NCBI GenBank assembly: GCA_028820035.1
Contig: JAPPKI010000063.1
Coordinates: 1 to 12,427 of the forward strand
Direction of reading: 5' to 3'
Source of the DNA: a bacterium
GTDB taxonomy: Bacteria > Actinomycetota > Acidimicrobiia > Acidimicrobiales > Bin134
Length of the DNA stretch: 12,427 nucleotides
Within the stretch, counting starts at the first letter, position 1; every line of letters starts with the position of its first letter. The translations under genes were made by a program, and so were the position numbers. Positions 6,416-12,427 of the stretch are shown in pieces. The notes under the pieces are model-generated. The model was not told the origin of the DNA. It saw only the letters and a program-made list of their open reading frames with translations, and did no database searches.

Positions 6416-7519
6416 ATGACGGTTGCCACCGCTTCTTCCCGTCCTCTTTATCCCCCCAAGCCCCCAGGTCTTCGCCGGTATCGGGAGCAGTTCACCACTT
6501 TCGGGGTGTTTGTATTCCTGGCGTTTTTGCCATGGATTCCCATTCTCGGCTGGACTGACATCTTCGACAGTGGCAATAACTTCGGTCGGGGCAACCTGGC
6601 ATTTGTCTTCGCGTACGGCGCGGCTGCGGTGGGCTTCAACCTGTTGGTGGGTTATTCGGGCACATTGGGCCTTGCGGTAGCCGGCCTCTTCGCCTTGGGG
6701 GCCTATGGCACCGCGGTGCTGTCCGCCCCCAGCGATGCCCGAGAAGCACTAGCTGGATACGACTGGCCGTTCTTTTTGGCTCTGCCGGTGGTGTGCGTCG
6801 CCGCGGCCATCATCGGCGTGCTGGTTGGCTTTCCCGCCGCCCGGCTCAAGGGGTTCTTCCTGGCCATCGCTACATTGGCCCTCGGAGAGCTGATTGTCAC
6901 CATCATTCGGCTAGACGACGATGTGTGGAGCGGGCTGAAGACCAACGGTGGCACCGGAAAGCAGGTTCCCCAGTTCCTCATCCCCGGGCTCGACCGCATC
7001 CTCAGCGTTTACATGCTGTCGCTGGGCGCACTGGTGCTGATGATGCTGGCCTACATTGTGCTGACCAACCGGCGGCTGGGCCGCACCCTCAAAGCGGTAC
7101 GCGACATCGACATTGCCACCGGTCCCTTGGGCATCTCCTCCACCTACTACAAGCTGGTTGCCTTCGGGCTGTCGGCCTTCGCCGCGGCCCTGGCCGGGGC
7201 CATGTGGGCCCAGAACAGCTCGTTTGCCAACCCGCAGACCTTCCGCACGCGGTTGCTGGTGTTCTTGCTGGTGGTTCTGATCGTCGGCGGGCTGGGCCGC
7301 AAGTGGGGTCCACTGATCGGCGCGGTGTTCTTCGTGTTCCTGCGCCAGAAACTTCAGGACACTCAGAAGCTGCTGTTCTTGATATTGGGCATCGCATTGA
7401 TTCTGGCTGTGCTCGTGCTGCCCAATGGGATTGCGGTCTTGCCCAAGCAAATTCGTGACAGCCGTTGGGTGAAAGACCTCCAGCGAAGACTGGAGTCGCT
7501 ATTGGACTTCTCGCCATGA
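6416..7519 (+). CDS. livM: ABC importer permease, LivM type
   Basis: Second membrane permease subunit, pairing with LivH. ATG 6416 is preceded by GAGAGG 8 nt upstream, inside the end of livH; the product has 367 residues. After a hydrophilic N-terminus of about 28 residues come many hydrophobic segments. Family motifs include GYSGTLGLAVAGLFALGAYG (79-98), FPAARLKGFFLAIATLALGE (139-158), TNGGTG (176-181) and the cytoplasmic loop RRLGRTLKAVRDIDIATGPL (219-238) that docks on an ATPase. Its TGA stop (7517-7519) overlaps the start codon of livG in ATGA, a classic coupling arrangement. No damage is seen. Confidence 0.93.
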   Translation: MTVATASSRPLYPPKPPGLRRYREQFTTFGVFVFLAFLPWIPILGWTDIFDSGNNFGRGNLAFVFAYGAAAVGFNLLVGYSGTLGLAVAGLFALGAYGTAVLSAPSDAREALAGYDWPFFLALPVVCVAAAIIGVLVGFPAARLKGFFLAIATLALGELIVTIIRLDDDVWSGLKTNGGTGKQVPQFLIPGLDRILSVYMLSLGALVLMMLAYIVLTNRRLGRTLKAVRDIDIATGPLGISSTYYKLVAFGLSAFAAALAGAMWAQNSSFANPQTFRTRLLVFLLVVLIVGGLGRKWGPLIGAVFFVFLRQKLQDTQKLLFLILGIALILAVLVLPNGIAVLPKQIRDSRWVKDLQRRLESLLDFSP

Positions 7520-8463
7520 GCGTCGTAGAGGCCTCTCCGCCGGGTGCGAATCCCGCTGATGCCGTCGCATCGCTCGCCGTTGACGACCTGCACGTGGCCT
7601 TCGGTGGAAACCGGGTTCTCTTGGGAGTCGACCTGCATTTCGCCCCCGGTTTCAATGGACTTATTGGGCCTAATGGGGCGGGGAAGACCACGGTGTTCAA
7701 CGTCGTCTCTGGCTACGTTCGCAGCAGCCAGGGCGCGGTCCGCTTGCACGGCGAGGATGTGCTGCACATGTCCCGCACCCAGCGGGTGAAGGCGGGAATC
7801 GGGCGCACCTTCCAGGCACCTCGGCTGATTCTCGACGCCACTGTGATGGAGAACACCCTGTTGGGCCGCCACCATCTGTTCCGCTGGGGGCACTTTGCCG
7901 AGTTGTTGCTCTTGCCCCAGCAGCGCCGGGAGGAGACCGAAGCCCGCCAGATTTGCATGGACATGCTCGACCGTTTCGGCTTGGCCGACTTGGCCCACGA
8001 GGAGGCTGGGGCGCTTTCGCTGGGTTCTCAGAAGCTGGTGGAGGTGGCCCGGGCCTTGGTGGCCAACCCCACTGTTGTATTGCTTGATGAACCGGCTGCC
8101 GGGTTGGGCGCCGACGACGTGACGGTGTTGCTGCGGGGTTTGCGAGAGCTCCAAGCCGAGCGCAACCTGTGCGTGATCATCATCGAGCACGATCTGCAAC
8201 TGGTGACCAGCCTGTGCCCCAAGATCAGCGTGCTGCACTTCGGCGAGATCATCTCGGAGGGCAGCCCCGAGCACGTCACATCCGATCCGGCGGTGATCGA
8301 GGCCTACCTGGGTCATGGTTTCGAGGCTGAGGAAGGCGGCGAGATTCACGAGGTGGAGGGGCCGCTGTCGGAGCACCACCACATTGACCACGTCGAAGAA
8401 GAGGGAACACTGGAAGAGGTTTGGACCGAAGACGACGGCCCTGAGCAGGGGGAGTCGTCCTGA
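7516..8463 (+). CDS. livG: ABC importer ATPase, LivG type, with acidic His-rich C-terminal tail
   Basis: Cytoplasmic ATPase that powers the importer with LivF. ATG 7516 overlaps the livM stop by 4 nt; upstream in-frame starts lie inside livM and are not needed. Length is 315 residues against about 255 for typical LivG. Motifs: Walker A GPNGAGKTT (51-59), Q-loop RTFQ with Gln100, signature LSLGSQ (167-172), Walker B VVLLDEP (187-193) with Glu192, and switch His225 in IIIEHDL. The signature departs from the usual LSYGQQ/LSGGQ by Ser at 171, but the D/E and H residues are intact, so activity is expected. Residues 269-315 form an extension rich in Glu, Asp and His (for example SEHHHIDHVEEE) that is not part of the ATPase fold. 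About 20 extra N-terminal residues also precede the domain. livF follows with a 1-nt overlap. Confidence 0.92.
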   Translation: MSVVEASPPGANPADAVASLAVDDLHVAFGGNRVLLGVDLHFAPGFNGLIGPNGAGKTTVFNVVSGYVRSSQGAVRLHGEDVLHMSRTQRVKAGIGRTFQAPRLILDATVMENTLLGRHHLFRWGHFAELLLLPQQRREETEARQICMDMLDRFGLADLAHEEAGALSLGSQKLVEVARALVANPTVVLLDEPAAGLGADDVTVLLRGLRELQAERNLCVIIIEHDLQLVTSLCPKISVLHFGEIISEGSPEHVTSDPAVIEAYLGHGFEAEEGGEIHEVEGPLSEHHHIDHVEEEGTLEEVWTEDDGPEQGESS

Positions 8464-9173
8464 TGCTGCTCGAGATCAACGATCTGGTTTCGGGCTACGG
8501 CCGCCTCGAAGTGCTGCACGGCGTCTCGCTGTCGGTAGAAGAGGGCGAGATCGTGTCGGTGCTCGGGGCCAACGGAGCGGGCAAGACCACCCTGCTGCGG
8601 GCTATTTCAGGGGTGCTGGACACCTGGTCGGGATCGGTGGTGCTCGACGGAGAGAACTTGGGCAGCCTGGCCATCGAGCGCCGGGCCATGCGAGGGCTCG
8701 GCCACCTGCCCGAGGGGCGGGGCATTTTCCAGAACCTGTCAGTCAAGGAGAACATGGAGCTGGGCCTGGGGCTCCGCTCGGACGGGGCGGCGGCAATTCG
8801 CAGCGACCGCGACCGCCTCTTGGACCTGTTGCCCGCGCTGGCTGAGAAGATCGGCGAGCAGGCATCGTCGCTGTCGGGTGGACAGCAACAGATGCTGGCT
8901 TTGGCCCGGGCCATGATCACCCGACCCAAACTGCTGATGATCGACGAGCTGTCTTTCGGCCTGGCCCCCAACCTGGTGGACCAGCTGTTCGAGTTGGTGG
9001 TGGACCTGCGGGACGAGGGTGGGACTACCTTCCTTCTGGTGGAGCAGAACGCCGGGGTGCTGGAGGTGTCCGACCGCACCTACGTGCTGCGCACCGGCAA
9101 CAACGACATCAGCGGGCCTTCGGCCGAATTGCGGGCCTCCCACGATCTAGTTCGTTCTTATCTGGGCCACTGA
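8463..9173 (+). CDS. livF: ABC importer ATPase, LivF type
   Basis: Second ATPase of the importer, of normal length (236). Its ATG at 8463 shares one base with the livG stop (TGATG). Motifs: Walker A GANGAGKTT (35-43), the LivF-typical LPEGRGIFQNLSVKENMELG (82-101), signature LSGGQQQ (137-143), Walker B LLMIDE (157-162) followed by LSFGLAP, and VEQN (193-196) where other ABC ATPases carry the switch His. The VEQN form is usual for LivF. Leu163 after the catalytic Glu replaces the common Pro of DEP. The stop codon TGA (9171-9173) overlaps by 1 nt the start of the dehydrogenase gene, so the enzymes downstream belong to the same translational run as the transporter. Confidence 0.93.
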   Translation: MLLEINDLVSGYGRLEVLHGVSLSVEEGEIVSVLGANGAGKTTLLRAISGVLDTWSGSVVLDGENLGSLAIERRAMRGLGHLPEGRGIFQNLSVKENMELGLGLRSDGAAAIRSDRDRLLDLLPALAEKIGEQASSLSGGQQQMLALARAMITRPKLLMIDELSFGLAPNLVDQLFELVVDLRDEGGTTFLLVEQNAGVLEVSDRTYVLRTGNNDISGPSAELRASHDLVRSYLGH

Positions 9174-9859
9174 TGCCGGGCCGGGTGCTGGTAACCGGCG
9201 GCGCTTCCGGCATCGGAGCCGAGACGTGTCGAGTGTTGGGTGATGGTAGGTGGGATGTTGTGGCGGCTGATGTGGTTTCTGCTGAGGGTGTGGTGTCTCT
9301 GGATGTGACTGACGAGGCGGCTTGGGATCGGGTGCTGGAGGATGCGGGGCCGCTCGCTGGGTTGGTGAACTGTGCTGGTATCCGTAGCCGCAGTTCGATT
9401 GTCGATACCGAGTTGGATGATTTTGAACGCCATTTGCGGGTGAATGTGGTGGGTACCTGGCTGGGGATACGGGGCTTCTTGCGCCGGCACCAGCCCGGCA
9501 CCGCGGGGGCCATCGTCAACGTTTCGTCGGTGAACGCCGAGATCGCGGTGCCTGATCAGGCCCACTATGTGGCCTCAAAGGGTGCGGTGTCGGCGCTTAC
9601 CCGGGCGGCCGCAGTGGAGGCTGCGACGGTGGGGGTGCGGATCAATGCGGTGGCGCCGGGGCCGGTGCGCACCCCCATGACCGCAGAGCGTCTAGGCGAC
9701 CCCGAGCAGGCCGCCTGGCTGGATGCCCGGGTGCCGATGGGCCGGGTAGCCGAGCCTGCCGAGATCGCCGAGGCGATCTCGTTCTTGCTCAGCGACAAAG
9801 CGTCTTACATAACCGGCGAAGTTCTATTCACCGATGGAGGGTGGCACGGAAATGCCTGA
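9173..9859 (+). CDS. Short-chain dehydrogenase/reductase (SDR, classical type)
   Basis: NAD(P)-dependent oxidoreductase of 228 residues that would oxidise an alcohol or reduce a ketone. The nucleotide-binding motif TGGASGIG is at 8-15; Asp33 at the end of the second strand (VVAAD) favours NAD over NADP. NCAG (66-69) is a variant of the NAG motif; Asn91, Ser119, Tyr132 and Lys136 (HYVASKG) form the catalytic tetrad. PGPVRTPM (162-169) and the C-terminal ITGEVLFTDGGW are typical of the family. Its ATG overlaps the livF stop by 1 nt, placing it in the importer operon. Codons in about 9235-9460 favour T- and G-ending triplets (GTT, GAT, GCT) more than the rest of the gene and its neighbours, visually. 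Substrate unknown; oxidation of a hydroxyl made by the P450 is a reasonable guess. Confidence 0.92.
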   Translation: MPGRVLVTGGASGIGAETCRVLGDGRWDVVAADVVSAEGVVSLDVTDEAAWDRVLEDAGPLAGLVNCAGIRSRSSIVDTELDDFERHLRVNVVGTWLGIRGFLRRHQPGTAGAIVNVSSVNAEIAVPDQAHYVASKGAVSALTRAAAVEAATVGVRINAVAPGPVRTPMTAERLGDPEQAAWLDARVPMGRVAEPAEIAEAISFLLSDKASYITGEVLFTDGGWHGNA

Positions 9860-10367
9860 TTCAACATCCCAATCGCTGACGGGGCTGGTGCCCCTCGACG
9901 ACTTCTACCACTTCGGCGTCGTGGTCACCGACCTCGATGCGGCCATGGCCGAGTGGACCGCCATCCACGGATTTGAATGGGGTCCCGTGCAGAACCGGGA
10001 GTTCATGGTCCGCCAGCCCAACGGGGTGGTGCTGGCCGAGTTCCAGTTCACCTACTCCATCGCCGGGCCGCCCCACATCGAGCTCATTACCGGGACGCCG
10101 GGCACCGTGTGGGATCCCAGCACTGCGGGCGGCGTACACCACCTGGGCTACTGGAGCCACGACCTGGTGGCCGACGCCCAGCGTCTGGCCGACGCCGGCT
10201 ATGAGCCCCTGGCCACCTATGAGGCTTCCGACGGGCGTCCGCTGGGCTTTACCTACCACTGGCTTCCAACCACCGGCCTGCGAGTGGAGCTGGTGGACGC
10301 AAACCGCCGTCAAGACTTCCTGAATTGGCTGGCCGGCGCCGACTTCCCCGCCGCCACCGACCGTTAA
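9852..10367 (+). CDS. VOC-superfamily (glyoxalase/dioxygenase-fold) protein
   Basis: Protein of 171 residues with two beta-alpha-beta-beta-beta modules of the vicinal oxygen chelate fold, whose members bind a divalent metal and act as isomerases, epimerases, lyases or dioxygenases. Likely metal ligands sit at the expected places: His20 (FYHFGVVVTDLDAAM), Glu77 (HIELI), His96 or His97 (GGVHHLGYW) and Glu146 (LRVELVD). The start is placed at ATG 9852, with GGAGGG (9836-9841) 10 nt upstream; ATG 9834 in the same frame is an alternative that would place this motif inside the gene. It overlaps the SDR gene by 8 nt. Sequence alone does not separate an epimerase such as methylmalonyl-CoA epimerase-like proteins from other activities. 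Confidence 0.85.
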   Translation: MPDSTSQSLTGLVPLDDFYHFGVVVTDLDAAMAEWTAIHGFEWGPVQNREFMVRQPNGVVLAEFQFTYSIAGPPHIELITGTPGTVWDPSTAGGVHHLGYWSHDLVADAQRLADAGYEPLATYEASDGRPLGFTYHWLPTTGLRVELVDANRRQDFLNWLAGADFPAATDR

Positions 10368-10398
10368 TCAGCGAACCGCCGATAGCCTGAAAGGTGCA

Positions 10399-11724
10399 AT
10401 GGAAACCTTCGATGTAGTCGTCGTAGGAGGGGGACCTGGAGGCTCGGCGGCCGCCCTTGCCGCCGCCCGCAGCGGTGCCTCGGTAGTGCTTTTGGAGGCC
10501 GACAAGCAGCTCGGCGGCAACGCCGCTCGCTCCACCGGCTATGTGGCTTTCGCCGGCTTCGACATGCAAGGCGACATCGGCGCTGACGACAGCCCCGAGC
10601 AGTACTTGGCCGATATGCAGGCCGAGATCGACCGCCAAAAGCACCGCTACGGGTTGATCTTCGACGTGGACTTGGCCCAGCGCTATGCCGAGGACTCGGC
10701 CGCCACCTACCGGGAGCTCATTGAGTTGGGCTTCCGATTCGACCGGTTCCTGCCCCGGCCCATCCAGCACACCGTGGACCGAATGGTGAGCGTGGCCGAC
10801 ACCGCCATGTTCACCGCGTGCTTCGAGTCGGCCCTGGCCGACGCCGGAGTGGACGTTCGCTACAAGACTCGGGCCGTGCGCTTGTTGCAAGACGACGACC
10901 GGATCTCAGGAGTGGTCTCTGACACCTGTCGGCGCTTCGGGGCAGCCAACGGGGTCATCCTGGCCGCAGGCGGGTACCAGGCCAACCCCGACCTACGGTC
11001 CCGGTTCCAACCCGAGGCCAAGGCGTCCACCCCCTACCTGGGCACCGAATTCTGCCGAGGCGACGGCCATCTCATGGGCCTGGCGGTGGGGGGCGACTTG
11101 ATCAACATGACCATGATCCCTCCGCTGGTAATGGTGGGGTCCGCTCTGGTTGAAGATGCGATCGCCGTCAACCGGCACGGCCGCCGCTTTCACGATGAGG
11201 CCGGCCCCTACGACGATCGAGTGGCGGCATTGGAAGCCCAGTCCGACCAGCAGGCCTGGTACGTGTTCGACAACCGAATCGCCCAAGAAAAGGCCCAGCT
11301 CGTGGATGAGATGCCCGAGCCGGCGGTGTCAGGAACCGACGCCGCAGAGCTTGCGGCGGCAATAGGGTGCGATGCCAATAGTTTGTCCCAAACGCTGGGC
11401 CGCTGGAATCAGACGGCGCAGTCAGGCACTAACCGCGACCCCGAATTCGGCCGGGTGATCTTCGGTGAGCCTCGAACCGGCATCGTCGAGCCGCCGCTGT
11501 GGGCCGCTCCCATGGTGGTGGGCATCAACTTTCCCGCCGGAGGCTTCCGGGTAAATGCCGATATGCAGGTTCTCGATGTGTTCGGAGATTCCATTCCCGG
11601 CCTCTACGCCGTGGGCGATTGCGTGGGCGGAGTCAGCCCGGCCATCGGCCTCGGCGGGGTGAAGATCACCGCCGCCCTCACCCTGGGCCGCATCGCCGGT
11701 CAGGTCGTCGCATCTGCCGGATGA
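10399..11724 (+). CDS. FAD-dependent oxidoreductase, fumarate reductase/3-ketosteroid dehydrogenase-like (FAD_binding_2)
   Basis: Flavoprotein of 441 residues that would oxidise or reduce a C-C bond next to a carbonyl or carboxylate. The N-terminal dinucleotide fold VVVGGGPGGSAAALAAARSG (7-26) ends its second strand in Glu33; GGNAARSTG (39-47) is the usual follow-on. LAAGGYQANPDLRSRF marks the return to the FAD domain, AVNRHGRRFHDE resembles the VN-G-RF-DE motif of FrdA-like enzymes, and GLYAVGDCVGG plus IGLGGVKITAALTLGRIAG (about 401-435) close the FAD site. No signal peptide or flavin-attachment region is seen. GAAAGG lies 4 nt before ATG 10399, and the gap from the VOC gene is 31 nt with no terminator, so it is probably the last gene of the operon. 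Dehydrogenation of a cyclic or acyl substrate is likely; the substrate is not identifiable. Confidence 0.88.
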   Translation: METFDVVVVGGGPGGSAAALAAARSGASVVLLEADKQLGGNAARSTGYVAFAGFDMQGDIGADDSPEQYLADMQAEIDRQKHRYGLIFDVDLAQRYAEDSAATYRELIELGFRFDRFLPRPIQHTVDRMVSVADTAMFTACFESALADAGVDVRYKTRAVRLLQDDDRISGVVSDTCRRFGAANGVILAAGGYQANPDLRSRFQPEAKASTPYLGTEFCRGDGHLMGLAVGGDLINMTMIPPLVMVGSALVEDAIAVNRHGRRFHDEAGPYDDRVAALEAQSDQQAWYVFDNRIAQEKAQLVDEMPEPAVSGTDAAELAAAIGCDANSLSQTLGRWNQTAQSGTNRDPEFGRVIFGEPRTGIVEPPLWAAPMVVGINFPAGGFRVNADMQVLDVFGDSIPGLYAVGDCVGGVSPAIGLGGVKITAALTLGRIAGQVVASAG

Positions 11725-11729
11725 GGCAG

Positions 11730-11757
11730 TTGAAAATCTGTCTACTGCTGCTAGACT
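11730..11757 (+). promoter_or_regulatory. Promoter of the toxin-antitoxin operon
   Basis: TTGAAA (11730-11735) as -35 and TAGACT (11752-11757) as -10 are 16 bp apart, in a gap that otherwise holds no gene. Transcription would start near 11764, about 45 nt before the toxin start. The -10 resembles TAGAGT of the importer promoter. An inverted repeat overlaps it. Confidence 0.6.
11740..11756. promoter_or_regulatory. Inverted repeat over the -10 of the toxin-antitoxin promoter
   Basis: GTCTA (11740-11744) and TAGAC (11752-11756) form a perfect 5-bp inverted repeat separated by CTGCTGC. The right half lies in the -10 box. It is a plausible operator for the antitoxin, which carries a helix-turn-helix, giving the autorepression usual for such operons. 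It is short, so chance is possible. Confidence 0.4.
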
Positions 11758-11810
11758 AATTTTGGTGCCAAGCTTCCCCGCTCAAATTCGAAGTGCCGCG
11801 AGGAAGCGGG

Positions 11811-12038
11811 ATGCCCAATCGAAAAGAACTGGTGGCACAGATCAAGCAACTTGCCAGCCTTCATGGAGCCATCGCCCGACCGGTGCGCCAAGGCCGACAT
11901 GAGATCTGGGAGTGCGAAGGACTCAGGTTTCCGATTCCGAGGCACCGTGAGATTGCTGAAGGCACTGCCCGGGCAATCATGAAGAGACTGACTGAGCACT
12001 TGGTGACACGATTGGGAGAGGAGAAGAGCAATGACTAG
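11811..12038 (+). CDS. hicA: HicA-like mRNA interferase toxin
   Basis: Protein of 75 residues resembling HicA toxins, which have a double-stranded-RNA-binding-like fold and cleave mRNA. The pattern matches: N-terminal KELVAQIKQLASLHG helix, then RQGRHEIWEC (26-35) in place of the usual GSHHIF with His30 as the likely catalytic His, then FPIPRHREIAEGTARAIMKR (40-59), corresponding to the P-H-x-E-GT-I core. The usual Ser of GSH is Arg here. The start is ATG 11811 with GAGG (11800-11803) 7 nt before it; an upstream ATG at 11793 is less well placed. The end overlaps the antitoxin start by 8 nt (ATGACTAG), giving the toxin-first order typical of hicAB. It belongs to the operon with the promoter at 11730, not to the flavoprotein transcript. 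Confidence 0.7.
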   Translation: MPNRKELVAQIKQLASLHGAIARPVRQGRHEIWECEGLRFPIPRHREIAEGTARAIMKRLTEHLVTRLGEEKSND

Positions 12039-12427
12039 CAAGGTCTATGAGGTTGTCGCGACTCGCTCACGTGATTGGTGGACCATTGAGGTCGTCTCTG
12101 GCCTTCCCAAAAGCGTTCTCGGGGTGAGCCAGGCCCGTCGCCTGAACAAGGTTCCCAAGATCGCACGTCGTCTGATTTCAGAGCTTCTTGACACAGATGT
12201 GGCTGACATTGAAGTGGAGGTCCGAGTTTCCATGCCCGACGAACTCGAATCGGCGGTCGACAAAGCTCGACGGGCCGCGTCGGCTGAGGCCGAAGCTCAT
12301 ACTGCCGCTGCAAAGGCCCGTCGGGATGCCGCAGCTGCGCTGTTGAACGCCAATATGACAATGCGGGAGGCAGGCCAAGTTCTCGGTGTCTCCCACCAAC
12401 GGATCAAGCAGCTCGCTGACCAGGCGA
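12031..12427 (+). CDS. hicB: HicB-like antitoxin with C-terminal helix-turn-helix (cut by window end)
   Basis: The ATG at 12031 lies inside the end of the toxin gene. The frame stays open to the window edge, giving 132 residues without a stop. Residues 5-65 follow the HicB pattern: YEVVATRSRDWWTIEVV, then an amphipathic helix (QARRLNKVPKIARRLISELL) and DVADIEVEV. A long Ala/Glu/Arg-rich helix, about 70-105, follows and could be a coiled coil. Residues 109-130 (MTMREAGQVLGVSHQRIKQL) form a helix-turn-helix. The antitoxin would neutralise HicA and bind the inverted repeat at 11740-11756. The long helical spacer is unusual for HicB, so assignment to another small DNA-binding antitoxin family remains possible. 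Confidence 0.6.
   Translation, partial: MTSKVYEVVATRSRDWWTIEVVSGLPKSVLGVSQARRLNKVPKIARRLISELLDTDVADIEVEVRVSMPDELESAVDKARRAASAEAEAHTAAAKARRDAAAALLNANMTMREAGQVLGVSHQRIKQLADQA

Noticed and set aside
7363-8391. Minus-strand open frame of 342 codons opposite livM/livG
   Set aside because: It crosses two genes with clear ABC motifs on the plus strand and shows no recognisable domain; GC-rich codon bias leaves such frames open.

Overview
The window looks like a piece of a GC-rich actinobacterial chromosome. The Acidimicrobiia are my best guess, inferred rather than shown. The grounds are strong G/C in third codon positions, GTG and ATG starts, tight head-to-tail gene overlaps, -10 boxes of the TAGAGT/TAGACT type, and a substrate-binding lipoprotein with a long acidic linker. 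No rRNA, tRNA or CRISPR array is visible.

Left part (1-2400, plus strand) is an accessory and decaying region. It starts with the C-terminal tail of an unidentified gene (1-101). The left end of an insertion sequence follows (about 157-310), with only the first part of its transposase. The IS piece runs directly into the C-terminal part of a large secreted fibronectin-III-type protein. That protein is itself broken: frame 0 ends at 1346, the same protein seems to continue in another frame from about 1340, and an in-frame TGA at 1844-1846 cuts it again before its natural end at 2137. A small two-helix membrane protein (2154-2399) follows.

Middle part (2487-11724) is one metabolic locus. A cytochrome P450 (minus strand, 2487-3698) is divergent from an approximately 8 kb plus-strand operon. 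The operon encodes a complete HAAT/Liv-type ABC importer: lipoprotein binding protein, permeases LivH and LivM, ATPases LivG and LivF. Three enzymes follow: a short-chain dehydrogenase, a VOC/glyoxalase-fold protein, and a fumarate-reductase/ketosteroid-dehydrogenase-like flavoprotein. From livH to the VOC gene the reading frames overlap or nearly touch, and the flavoprotein gene starts 31 nt later, so they are probably co-transcribed. The 82-bp divergent intergenic region has an imperfect 16-bp palindrome between a candidate -35 and -10. A 13-bp perfect hairpin separates the binding-protein gene from the permease genes and probably sets their relative expression. The layout suggests uptake and oxidative breakdown of one organic compound. 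The substrate cannot be read from sequence; the HAAT family also carries amides and aromatic acids, so branched-chain amino acids should not be assumed.

Right end (11725-12427) holds a HicA-like toxin gene and a HicB-like antitoxin gene with a C-terminal helix-turn-helix, cut off by the window end. They have their own promoter, TTGAAA-N16-TAGACT, with an inverted repeat over the -10.

The most notable features are the enzyme-plus-importer locus, His/Asp/Glu-rich segments in both the binding protein and LivG, the operator-like palindrome, and the multiply broken secreted protein joined to an IS fragment.
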